Positions 53,812 to 62,067 of a stretch of DNA of 64,000 bases are shown piece after piece (position 1 is the first letter of the stretch; every line of letters starts with the position of its first letter). The notes below the pieces were generated by a model. That model was not told the origin of the DNA. It did no database searches and saw only the letters and a list, made by a program, of their open reading frames with translations. The translations under genes were made by a program, and so were the position numbers. The stretch is from assembly GCF_004022465.1 (NCBI RefSeq), contig NZ_SAVA01000010.1, forward strand, positions 1-64,000, read 5' to 3'. This DNA is from Rhodobacter huangdaonensis. Lineage in GTDB: Bacteria; Pseudomonadota; Alphaproteobacteria; Rhodobacterales; Rhodobacteraceae.

Positions 53812-55247
53812 TTCAGGAACTCCGAAAGGTCGGGGCGCAGGCCGGCCCAGGGGGCGGCGCGCTCGATCTGGCCGGCAAGCGCGAACAGCAGGTTCTCGCC
53901 GCCAAGCGCCGCGCCGAACTGCACGCCGATCGGCAGCCCCTCGCGCGACAGGCCGAAGGGCACCGACATCGCCGGGAAGCCCGAGGCGTTGAAGGCGCAG
54001 GTGAAGGGGCTGTGCGCCCAGAACCGGTCATAGAAGGCGTCGAGGCCGGGGGTGGTGCTCGCCATCTCGCCGATCTTCGGCGCAAGCTCGGCGGTTGCGG
54101 GCGACAGCAGCAGGTCGAAGCGGGCGAAGAAGCGGCCCAGATCGCGGGCGGTCTGGTGCAGCCGGTTGACCGCGGCGAGATAGTCCATGCCGCTCAGCGC
54201 GAGACCGCGGCGCACCCATTCGGCGTTGACGGGTTCGAGCTCGGCCACCGGGTCGGCAAGGCCAAGGGCGCGGCCGCGGGCCAGCACGGCGGCGGCGGCA
54301 TTCACCCCGGGGATCACCTGCCAGGCGGTCTTGAGCGCGTGGGCGTCATAGCCCGCGCTGTCGACCAGCTCGACGTGGTGGCCGAGATCCTCCATCAGCC
54401 GCGCGGCTGCCTCGGTCCGGGCACGGATCTGCGGATCGACCGCGGTGCCCAGCGGCGAGTCGAGCGTCAGCCCGATCCGCAGCGGCCGCGGGTCGGTGCC
54501 CGCCGAGGCAAGGAAGCTGCCCTCGCGCGGCGGCTGACCATAGGGGTCGCCGAGGTCGGCGCCCGCCGTCACGTCGAGCAGCGCCGCGCTGTCGCGCACC
54601 GAGCGGGTGATCGCATGCGGCGTCGACATGCCGGCGATGCCCTCGACCGCGACCGGACCCAGAGGGTTGCGCATCCGGCTGGGTTTGAAGCCGAAGAGGC
54701 CGCAATGCGCCGCCGGCAGCCGGGTCGAGCCCGCCCCGTCCGAGCTGTTGGCGCAGGGCACGATCCCCGCCGCCACCGCCGCGGCCGAGCCGCCCGACGA
54801 GCCGCCCGGCCCGTGCGCCGGGTTCCAGGGGTTGCGGGTGGGGCCGAAGGCGCGCGGCTCGGTGGCGAAGCTCAGCGCGAATTCGGGGGTGTTCGACTTG
54901 CCCAGCAGCAAAAGCCCCGCGGCGCGGTAGCGCGCGACAAGGGTGCAATCAGCGGTGTCGGTATTGCCGCGAAAGAGCTGCGAGCCGGTCGACATCTCCA
55001 TCCCGCGCACGGCGATGCCGGTGTTCTTGACGAGGAAGGGCACGCCGGTGAAGGGGCCCTCGGGCAGGCCCGCCGCGAGATCGGCGGCGGCCAGGTCGAA
55101 ATGCGCATGCACGATGGTGTTCAGCGCGGGTTCCAGCGCGGCGATGCGGGCAAGCGCGGTGTCGAGCACCTCGCGCGCGCTGACCTCGCGCGCCCGGATC
55201 AGCGCGGCGAGCGCCATGCCGTCGAGGTCGGGGTATTCACTCAGCAT
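53808..55247 (-). CDS. Amidase-signature family hydrolase (1)
   Basis: 479 aa, second amidase-signature enzyme of the operon. Lys74 in FLVKNTG, GPGGSSGGSAAAVAAG (about 147-162) and nucleophile Ser174 in GAGSTRLPA are intact. It differs from the neighbouring amidase in length and sequence, so it is not a recent duplicate and probably handles a different amide. Start at 55247 (MLSEYPDLDG), 5 bases past the upstream stop. Confidence 0.88.
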   Translation of the reverse strand: MLSEYPDLDGMALAALIRAREVSAREVLDTALARIAALEPALNTIVHAHFDLAAADLAAGLPEGPFTGVPFLVKNTGIAVRGMEMSTGSQLFRGNTDTADCTLVARYRAAGLLLLGKSNTPEFALSFATEPRAFGPTRNPWNPAHGPGGSSGGSAAAVAAGIVPCANSSDGAGSTRLPAAHCGLFGFKPSRMRNPLGPVAVEGIAGMSTPHAITRSVRDSAALLDVTAGADLGDPYGQPPREGSFLASAGTDPRPLRIGLTLDSPLGTAVDPQIRARTEAAARLMEDLGHHVELVDSAGYDAHALKTAWQVIPGVNAAAAVLARGRALGLADPVAELEPVNAEWVRRGLALSGMDYLAAVNRLHQTARDLGRFFARFDLLLSPATAELAPKIGEMASTTPGLDAFYDRFWAHSPFTCAFNASGFPAMSVPFGLSREGLPIGVQFGAALGGENLLFALAGQIERAAPWAGLRPDLSEFLK

Positions 55248-55251
55248 CGCG

Positions 55252-55653
55252 TCACCCGATCTGGGCAAGGAAGACGTCCTTGTCCCAGTAATCCTGTGAA
55301 ATCCGGATCGCGCCGTCGCGGATCAGCAGCAGGTGCATCCCCTCGATCACCACCGTGCGCGGGGCGGGGCAGGGGGTCTCGGGGCGCGGGCGGGGAGTGA
55401 AGGTGCCGGTCATCCGATAGCGCACGGCGCGCCAGTCGGCCGAACGGATCGGCGCCTCGGGCCGCCAGGCGACATCGGGCAGCATCCGGAAGAAGCCGGC
55501 GAGCCCCTCGGCCAGCGCCGCGTGCCCGCTGCGGCTTTGGCCCATGGCGATCTCGTCATGGCGGCCGTCGGGGGCGTAAAGCGCGGCGGCGGCGGCCGCG
55601 TCATGGGCGTTGTAGGCGGCATAGAGCGCCGCCACGAGGGGATCTTCGGTCAT
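55252..55653 (-). CDS. SnoaL-like (NTF2 fold) protein
   Basis: 133 aa: VAALYAAYNAHDAAAAAALYAPDGRH, GFFRMLPDVAWRPEAP, RMTGTFTPRPRPETP and a C-terminal GAIRISQDYWDKDVF, typical of SnoaL-like polyketide-cyclase/ester-cyclase proteins. Could act as an isomerase, hydratase or lactone-handling enzyme in the pathway; no catalytic residue can be assigned with confidence. Lies between the monooxygenase and the amidases. Confidence 0.75.
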   Translation of the reverse strand: MTEDPLVAALYAAYNAHDAAAAAALYAPDGRHDEIAMGQSRSGHAALAEGLAGFFRMLPDVAWRPEAPIRSADWRAVRYRMTGTFTPRPRPETPCPAPRTVVIEGMHLLLIRDGAIRISQDYWDKDVFLAQIG

Positions 55654-55709
55654 CTCGGGGTCTTTTCGTCTGGAAGGGGGGCCGCCGCGGCGCGGCGACC
55701 CGGAGAGCG

Positions 55710-57203
55710 TTACCAGTCCATGCCGGCGATGGTCTTCACCTGGTCGACAAAGGCCTCGCGCTTGACCTCTTCGAAGAGGCGCGCGCGCAGCCGCGGCGCG
55801 GGCGAGGAGTTGACGTTCTCGAACAGCGCCACGCGGCCGGCAAGCGCGCCCGAGGTCATGTCCCAGATGAAGTTCATCAGCAGTTCCTTCTGCATCGCGG
55901 TCACGCCGTGGCCGGGCAGCAGGTCGTTCAGGTAATGGCCGACCTCGGGGTTCTCGAAGGCGTCCTTGCCGAAGCGCATCACCAGGCCCTGGCCGCACAG
56001 CTCCTGCAGGATGTGGATGATCTTCGGATAGTTCTCGATCGAGTAGAGCCGGCCCGCGGTCAGCATCGAGACATCGGGCGTCATCACCCCGGCCGCGGTC
56101 GGCTTCGCCAGCGCCTCGGCGGCGACGACGAAAGCGCGCAGGGTCTGGGCATATTCGATCAGCTCGCCCAGCATCAGCTGCACCGCCGGGATCTTGCCGG
56201 TGCCGAGCACGTCGAGCACCATCTGCCCGGCGCCGACGAAGAGCTCGGCCTTGACCGCAAGACGGGTCAGCACATGCCAATGCGCGAAGACGCAGACCGG
56301 CCCGTACCACGACATCCCGGCCGGATCGCCGAGGTTGAAGATCTTCTGCTTCGGCACGAAGACGTTGTCGAAGATGATGAACTGGTCGGCCTCTTCGCCG
56401 AGCGAGGCGACAGGGTGGTCGAAGCGGTTCGCCCCGGGCTGCGACACCATCTCGCGCGAGATCATCTTGATGCCGTCGGTGTTGATCGGCACCGCGCCCC
56501 AGACGCAGGCCTCGGGCGGGGTGGTGGTCAGGCCGCCGAGGTTGGTGAAGAAGATGTCATTCGCCTGCGCCGCGATCGAGCCCACGGTCTTCGCGCCCGA
56601 AACGAAGATGCCCTCGGGCGTCGCCTTCGTCACCCGCAGGAAGGCCATCTCGGCCGCCTTCGGATTCGAGCGGTCGGTCTGCGGTCCGGCCAGGCTTTCC
56701 GAGGCGGTCAGGTTCTGCGACCGGCCAAATTCCATGTAGGCTTCGATGTTCTCGACGAAATCGGGGTCACAGCCCTCGATCATCGATTTCTTGTCCTTGA
56801 AGGCCTCGCGATGCGCCATCAGCCCGGCGACGATAGCGGGCGACAGATCCGGCGGCCGGCCGAAGGTGCCCGCGGTCTTCAGGCTGGTGTATTCGATCAT
56901 CTTGCGCCGCGCGGCCAGTTCCTCGGGCGAATGCGGCACCTGCCAGGCGCGGCTGACGAGCTCGCCGCTCGCCGGTTCGACATAGGTCGTGGCCTCGGCG
57001 AATTCGGGTTTGAACTGGTCATCGAACATCGAGGCGATCAGCTCGACGCCGGCGGCCAGCGCCGGTTCGTCGGTGACCTTGTCGAGCTTGCGCCCGCCGA
57101 TCCAGATCTGCCGGCCGTCATCGAGCGTCGCCTTGAACTCGGCGCCGGTCTTGAGGCGATGCACGGGCGTGGCGGCCGCTGCCGTCTTGTGTTGCACAGT
57201 CAT
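55710..57203 (-). CDS. HpaB-family FADH2-dependent monooxygenase
   Basis: 497-aa oxygenase of the 4-hydroxyphenylacetate 3-hydroxylase / TftD type: YVEPASGELVSRAWQVP near 65, GFGRPPDLSP region, MAFLRVTKATPEGIFVSGAKTVGSIAAQAND (FAD contact, about 210-240), FDNVFVPKQKIF, and acyl-CoA-dehydrogenase-like helices at the C-terminus. Uses reduced FAD delivered by a separate reductase (the HpaC-like gene of this operon) to hydroxylate phenol-type rings; some relatives hydroxylate para to the OH. A 3-hydroxypyridine substrate is inferred from context. AGGAG precedes the ATG at 57203. First gene of the seven-gene operon. Confidence 0.85.
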   Translation of the reverse strand: MTVQHKTAAAATPVHRLKTGAEFKATLDDGRQIWIGGRKLDKVTDEPALAAGVELIASMFDDQFKPEFAEATTYVEPASGELVSRAWQVPHSPEELAARRKMIEYTSLKTAGTFGRPPDLSPAIVAGLMAHREAFKDKKSMIEGCDPDFVENIEAYMEFGRSQNLTASESLAGPQTDRSNPKAAEMAFLRVTKATPEGIFVSGAKTVGSIAAQANDIFFTNLGGLTTTPPEACVWGAVPINTDGIKMISREMVSQPGANRFDHPVASLGEEADQFIIFDNVFVPKQKIFNLGDPAGMSWYGPVCVFAHWHVLTRLAVKAELFVGAGQMVLDVLGTGKIPAVQLMLGELIEYAQTLRAFVVAAEALAKPTAAGVMTPDVSMLTAGRLYSIENYPKIIHILQELCGQGLVMRFGKDAFENPEVGHYLNDLLPGHGVTAMQKELLMNFIWDMTSGALAGRVALFENVNSSPAPRLRARLFEEVKREAFVDQVKTIAGMDW

Positions 57204-57709
57204 GGGGTCTCCTGAACCTTCCTGTCGGTGGACCGAAGTCCGCTGCGAGCCTTCTGTCCGTGCCGGAAGCCGGTCGAGTCTCGTCATACCGGAAGGCTAT
57301 GGTCGATGAACCATTCGATGCAACCAAAAAGAATGGTTGAGCAGAAAAAAGGCGGAGAGATGCGACGACCTGGGTGTCGACTCGGTAGAAAACAGGCATC
57401 TGCGATTCACTGTTTGCGCAAAAATACAAAGAAACACAAAGAATATCGAGTGTTTGCGCCCAAAAACGCGGCACTCTCCGTTCGGCGCCCCCGGAAGCGG
57501 CAACGCAACCATTAAAACGGTTGTGATCTGTTGACGGGCAAAGGTTCGGCGATATGGTCGAACCTGTCGCGGTTGGTTGTGTGCCGGCCGCAAAGCCTTT
57601 CATCCCCCCGCGAGGCCGCGGTGCCGCAGCGATGCGGCGCCGGCCGGGCGGGGGCCGCGCGGAGCCGGACGATGCCGACGCTCAGGACGATCTCAGGGGA
57701 GGGCGGCGC
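57204..57709. promoter_or_regulatory. Control region upstream of the monooxygenase operon
   Basis: 506 bases without a gene, AT-rich at 57300-57480. At 57309-57338 AACCATTC and GAATGGTT form a perfect 8-bp inverted repeat that encloses CAACCA-N7-TGGTTG (57321-57339); the block GATGCAACCAAAAA is shared with the regulator/aminotransferase region. A looser copy GCAACC-N8-GGTTGT lies at 57505-57524, next to a possible plus-strand promoter TTGACG (57531) / TATGGT (57553). Probably operators of the FadR-type regulator. Confidence 0.65.
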
Positions 57710-58210
57710 CTATCGCGGGGTGCAGGCGGTGGTCTGCGCGCCGGCGCTGCAGTCGAGCCGCTGCGCCGTCTCGGCCTGCCCGGCCCGGCGCAGCAGCGGC
57801 AGCTCGTACCGGGCCGCCCAGTCGTTGCCCGCCGGCCCGCACCAGACCCGCTCCACCGCCATCTGCTCGCCCTTCGGGTTGAGCAGGGTCACCGCGCCGG
57901 TTGTCGGGTCGGACCACAGGGTCAGCGACAGCGTCGCGCCGAAGCCCACCGTGCCGAGCGCCTGCGAATACCAGTGCGCGAGCCCCGCGGTGCAGGCGAG
58001 CGCGGTCTCGCCGGTGTTGGTGATCTCGACCGGCACCGCGACCAGCCCCTCGGTGCCGTGCCCGGGCTTTGCCGTGTGCTCGGCCGCCAGCGCGCCAAGC
58101 GCGGCGCCCGGGATCTCGTTCGGGGGCACCTCTTCGGCGGGCAGGGGCGTGGCGAGGGCAAGCAGGAAAAGCGCCGGCAGGACACGGCAGGAACGCATGG
58201 GGACAGGCAT
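57710..58210 (-). CDS. Secreted hypothetical protein
   Basis: 166 aa; not recognised. Signal peptide at residues 1-25 (RVLPALFLLALATPLPAEE). The mature part contains four Cys (LACTAGL, VWCGPAG, RLDCSAG, TTACTPR), a likely pair of disulfides, and beta-rich sequence (LVAVPVEITNTGETALACTA, TLSLTLWSDPTTGAVTLL). Start taken at 58210; 58198 is possible. It lies between the catabolic operon and the ABC importer and is divergent from the latter. Confidence 0.65.
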   Translation of the reverse strand: MPVPMRSCRVLPALFLLALATPLPAEEVPPNEIPGAALGALAAEHTAKPGHGTEGLVAVPVEITNTGETALACTAGLAHWYSQALGTVGFGATLSLTLWSDPTTGAVTLLNPKGEQMAVERVWCGPAGNDWAARYELPLLRRAGQAETAQRLDCSAGAQTTACTPR

Positions 58211-58314
58211 CTGACGGAACCTCATCGGAGCTGGGAGACGGGGCGGTTGCGGGGTTCGCACCGGCCCGGAAACGGAAAACCAAATGTGACGAATGTCAAC
58301 ACAGGGAGTTCAAG

Positions 58315-59349
58315 ATGACGAAAACACCGCTCACGCGCCTTGGCCGTCTGGTCTCGGTCGCGGCTCTTTGCGCCGGGCTCGGGCTGCCCGCGCTGGCCGG
58401 AGAGATCTCCTCGATCGCGATCCTGACGCCCGAGGCCGGCACCGATTACGGCTGGAACCAGCAGGGGATCGACGGCGCCAAGGCCGCCGCCGCCGCCGCC
58501 GGGATCGAGGCGATCGTGGCCGAGAACCTCGGCTATGGCGACGTCCGCCCGACGCTGCGCGAGCTGGCCGAGGACAAGCCCGGGCTGATCATCGCCCATG
58601 CCAGCGGCTACAACACTGCCGCCCCCGAGATCGGCGCCGAGACCGGGGTGAAGGTGGCGATCGTCGACAGCCCCGACGCGCTGAAGGCGAATGCGGTGGC
58701 GGATTATACCGCCTCGGGCCACGAGGGCGCCTATCTGGCCGGCGTGCTGGCGGCGAAGATGTCGCGCTCGGGCACCGTGGGCATCGTCACCTCGGGCGAG
58801 CCGCCGTCGTGGAACTCGCAGTCGGCGGCCTTCGCCGAGGGGGTGAAGGCGACGAAACCCGATGCGGTGATCCGCTATGCGGTGATCGGGCCGGCGGCCT
58901 ATTCCGATGCGGCGGGCGGCAAGCGCGTCACCGAATCGCTGATCGCGGCCGGCGCCGACATCATCTTCGGCCAGGGCAACGGCTCGTCCTTCGGCATGCT
59001 GCAGGCGGTCGAGACCACGCCCGCGGCGGATGGCGGCAAGGTGCTGTTCATCGACGTGATCGGCGACAAGTCCCCGATCGACAAGGGCTTCCTGCTCAGC
59101 TCGGTGCTGTGGAACCTGGAGCCGGTCTATGCGGCGATGATCGCGGATGTGAAGAACGACAGCTTCGGCAGCCACAACTACGGCATCGCGCTGAAGGACG
59201 GTTCGGTCGCGCTGCTGAAGACGCCGCAGATCCCCGAGGAGGTCTGGACCCAGGTGATGGCGGTGAAGGACGAGATCGTCTCGGGCAAGATCACCGTGAC
59301 GCCGCATTTCGACGCGGCGGCGGTGCATGCGCTGGTGACCGGGAACTGA
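58315..59349 (+). CDS. BMP-family ABC transporter substrate-binding protein
   Basis: 344-aa periplasmic binding protein of the BMP/PnrA (Med) family, with signal peptide ending ALAGE. Features: ILTPEAGTDYGWNQQGIDGA, IIAHASGYNTAAPEIG, DYTASGHEGAYLAGVLAAKM and FGQGNGSSFGML. BMP proteins typically bind nucleosides or related heterocycles; the ligand here is unknown, with a pyridine compound plausible because of the neighbouring catabolic genes. GGGAG precedes the ATG. First gene of a four-gene importer operon. Confidence 0.9.
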   Translation: MTKTPLTRLGRLVSVAALCAGLGLPALAGEISSIAILTPEAGTDYGWNQQGIDGAKAAAAAAGIEAIVAENLGYGDVRPTLRELAEDKPGLIIAHASGYNTAAPEIGAETGVKVAIVDSPDALKANAVADYTASGHEGAYLAGVLAAKMSRSGTVGIVTSGEPPSWNSQSAAFAEGVKATKPDAVIRYAVIGPAAYSDAAGGKRVTESLIAAGADIIFGQGNGSSFGMLQAVETTPAADGGKVLFIDVIGDKSPIDKGFLLSSVLWNLEPVYAAMIADVKNDSFGSHNYGIALKDGSVALLKTPQIPEEVWTQVMAVKDEIVSGKITVTPHFDAAAVHALVTGN

Positions 59350-59397
59350 TGCCCCAGGGGCGGGCCCGCGCGGCCCGCCCGTCTTTCGGAGATGAGA

Positions 59398-60984
59398 ATG
59401 CCAGACGGACAGACCTTCCCGGCCGCGGCGATGCCGGTCGCCGGCCCGCCGCCGATCGTCACGCTGCAGGGCGTGACCAAGCGTTACCCCGGCATCGTGG
59501 CGAACGACAGCATCGACATGGAGATCCGCGCCGGCGAGGTGCACGTCCTTCTGGGCGAGAACGGCGCCGGCAAGTCGACGCTGGTCTCGATGCTCTCGGG
59601 GCTGCAGCAGCCCGACGCGGGCCGGATCCTGATCGACGGAATCGAGCGGCCGATCGCCTCGCCCGCCGTCGCGCTCGAGATCGGGATCAGCACGGTGTTC
59701 CAGCACTCGATGCTGGTGCCGAGCCTGACGCTGGTGGAGAACGCGACGCTCGGCCGGCCGTGGTGGCGCCGGCCCGACCGTGCCGGCACCGCGGCGGCGA
59801 TGGCGGCGATGGCCGGGCGGATCGGCGTCAGCCTCGATCCCGCGGCGCTGACCAGCACGCTGTCTCTGGGTGAGCGGCAACAGGCCGAGATCGTGCGGGC
59901 GCTGATGCGCGGCGCGCGTTTCCTGATCCTTGACGAGGCGACGGCGATGCTGACCCCGCATGACGCGGCGCGGCTTGGCGCGCTGATGCGGCGGCTGGCC
60001 TCGGAGGGGGTGGCGGTGGTCTTCATCACCCACAAGCTGAACGAGGCGGTGGAATACGGCGACCGGGTGTCGGTGTTGCGGCTTGGGCGTAAGGTGGGCG
60101 GCATCGCCCCGGAACAGCTGCGCTCGATGGGGGCCGAGGCCGCGACCGCCGAGGTGGTGCGGCTGATGTTCGGCACGAGCGACATGGGGGCGGGCGCCGC
60201 CGCGCGGCCCGCGCCGCTGCCGGCCGAGGCGCTGCACACGCCGGTGCTCGAGCTGCTCGCGCTCTATGCCGAGGCGGCCGCGGTGCCGCTGTCGAACATC
60301 GAGTTCAAGGTGCATCCGGGCGAGATCCTGGGCATCGCCGGCATCGACGGCAACGGGCAGAAGCAGCTCGCCGAGGCGATCGCCGGGCAGGCGCCGGTCT
60401 CGGACGGGCGGATCCGGCTGGACGGGGCCTATATCGACCGGCTGTCGATCGGGGCGCGGCGCGATCTCGGGTTGCGCTATGTCACCGACGACCGGCTGGG
60501 CGAGGGCACGGTGGGCGGCTTTTCGGTGGCGCTGAACCTGCTGCTGAAGGAGATCGGCGCGCCGCCCTATTGGGAGCATGGCCTCGAGCGACCGGCGGCG
60601 ATCCGCGCCAATGCCGAGGAGAAGCGGCGCGCCTTCGACATCCGCACCCCCTCGGTCGAGACGCCGGTGGGCAAGCTGTCTGGTGGCAACATCCAGAAGG
60701 TGCTGCTGGCGCGCGAGCTGACCGGCACGACCCGCGCGGTGATCTTCAACAAGCCGACCTACGGGCTCGATCTGGCGAATATCGCCGCCACCCGCGCCCG
60801 GATCCGCGAGACAGCCGCACGCGGCGCCGCGGTGCTGCTGATCTCGACGGAGCTCGACGAGATCCTTGAACTGAGCCACTGCATCGCGGTGATGGACCAG
60901 GGCCGGATTGCCGGCATCGTGCCGAATGACGATGCGGCACGGCGCCGGATCGGCGAATTGATGAGCGGGGTGAGCCGGGAATGA
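59398..60984 (+). CDS. ABC importer ATPase, duplicated, nucleoside (BMP) type
   Basis: 528 aa with two fused ATPase domains. Domain 1 (about 18-265): Walker A GENGAGKST, signature LSLGERQQ, Walker B FLILDEAT, H-loop THK. Domain 2 (about 275-525): GIDGNGQKQ in place of Walker A, LSGGNIQK, and FNKPT in place of the Walker B DEPT, so it is probably catalytically dead, as common in this class. Start at 59398 rather than 59392, because GGAG touches the first ATG and is correctly spaced for the second. Confidence 0.92.
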   Translation: MPDGQTFPAAAMPVAGPPPIVTLQGVTKRYPGIVANDSIDMEIRAGEVHVLLGENGAGKSTLVSMLSGLQQPDAGRILIDGIERPIASPAVALEIGISTVFQHSMLVPSLTLVENATLGRPWWRRPDRAGTAAAMAAMAGRIGVSLDPAALTSTLSLGERQQAEIVRALMRGARFLILDEATAMLTPHDAARLGALMRRLASEGVAVVFITHKLNEAVEYGDRVSVLRLGRKVGGIAPEQLRSMGAEAATAEVVRLMFGTSDMGAGAAARPAPLPAEALHTPVLELLALYAEAAAVPLSNIEFKVHPGEILGIAGIDGNGQKQLAEAIAGQAPVSDGRIRLDGAYIDRLSIGARRDLGLRYVTDDRLGEGTVGGFSVALNLLLKEIGAPPYWEHGLERPAAIRANAEEKRRAFDIRTPSVETPVGKLSGGNIQKVLLARELTGTTRAVIFNKPTYGLDLANIAATRARIRETAARGAAVLLISTELDEILELSHCIAVMDQGRIAGIVPNDDAARRRIGELMSGVSRE

Positions 60985-62066
60985 GCGAGACCACAAGTGA
61001 CATCGGCGACAGCCGTGCGGCGCCTTCGGTCCTGCGCCGCGAGATCTGGGGGGTGCTGGCGATGAGCCTCGGCCCGGTGCTGGCGGCTTTCGTGCTGTCG
61101 GGGCTGATCCTGCTGCTGATGCAGGTGAACCCGTTTTCCTATTACGGCTATGTCTTCGGGCGCGGCCTGTTCTCGCCCACCGGCGTGCAGGCGACGCTGA
61201 CCCGGATGGGGCCGCTCCTGCTGCTGGCGGCAAGCCTGATCGTCGCCTTCCGCGCCGGGATCTGGAACCTTGGCGGCGACGCGCAATTCCTGATGGGGGC
61301 GGTCTTTGCCGCGGCCTGGACGCCCCTGATGGTGCCGCATGTGCCGGTCTGGGTGGCGCTGCTGGCGGGGATGGCGGTCTCGGCGGGGTTCGGGGCGCTC
61401 TGGGGCCTCGTGCCGGCCTTCCTGCGCGCCTATCAGGGGCTGAACGAGATCATCACCACGCTGATGATGAACTTCCTCGGCCTGTCGCTCGCCTCGGTTC
61501 TGGTCAAGCTGGTCTTCCTCGACCCGGCGACGACGGTGCCGCAGACCCGCACCCTGGCCGTCGAGGACCGGCTGCCGACGCTCGGCGCCACCACGATCTC
61601 GAGCGGGCTGCTGATCGGGCTCGTCGCGGTGCTGGCGGTGCATTTCGTGATGACCCGCACCGCCTTCGGGCTGCGGCTGCGCGTCGTCGGCGCGAATGCC
61701 GGGGCGGCGGTGCATGCGGGGCTGGCGGTGCCGGCGCTGACCGTCGCGGTCTTCGCGATCTCGGCGGGTTTCGCGGGGCTTTCGGGCGGGGTCGCGATCC
61801 TTGGGCAATATGGCAACGTGCGGGCGGACTGGAACCCGGCCTATGCGATGTCGGTGGTGCCGCTGGTCTTTCTCGCCCGCTTCAACGGCTTTGCCGCGAT
61901 CGGCTTCGTGGCGCTGTTCTCGATCCTGTCGATCGGCTCGGAAAGTGCCGCGCGGCGGATGGGGGTGCCGAATTACTTCACCCTGGTCACCGTGGCGATC
62001 CTGCTGATCGTGCTGGGCCTTGCGGAATACTGGGGCGCGCGGCAGCGCCAGAAGGCAGGAGCCTGA
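60981..62066 (+). CDS. ABC importer permease 1 (nucleoside/BMP type)
   Basis: 361-aa inner-membrane permease with about nine segments. FRAGIWNLGGDAQFLMGA, AYQGLNEIITTLMMNF and GLRLRVVGANAGAAVHAGL are characteristic of the branched-chain/BMP permease family (YufP-like). Overlaps the ATPase gene by 4 bases. Confidence 0.92.
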   Translation: MSETTSDIGDSRAAPSVLRREIWGVLAMSLGPVLAAFVLSGLILLLMQVNPFSYYGYVFGRGLFSPTGVQATLTRMGPLLLLAASLIVAFRAGIWNLGGDAQFLMGAVFAAAWTPLMVPHVPVWVALLAGMAVSAGFGALWGLVPAFLRAYQGLNEIITTLMMNFLGLSLASVLVKLVFLDPATTVPQTRTLAVEDRLPTLGATTISSGLLIGLVAVLAVHFVMTRTAFGLRLRVVGANAGAAVHAGLAVPALTVAVFAISAGFAGLSGGVAILGQYGNVRADWNPAYAMSVVPLVFLARFNGFAAIGFVALFSILSIGSESAARRMGVPNYFTLVTVAILLIVLGLAEYWGARQRQKAGA

Positions 62067-62067
62067 G

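Noticed and set aside
46075..57203. Interpretation as a plain nicotinate or 4-hydroxyphenylacetate pathway
   Set aside because: No NicA/B/C/D/F for the former and no homoprotocatechuate ring-cleavage genes for the latter, while PPAT specifically indicates vitamin B6.
58222..61233. Long open frame (about 1000 codons) on the minus strand
   Set aside because: It is exactly antisense to the BMP binding protein and ATPase genes, is Arg/His/Gly/Asp-rich and has no domain; a by-product of high GC codon bias.
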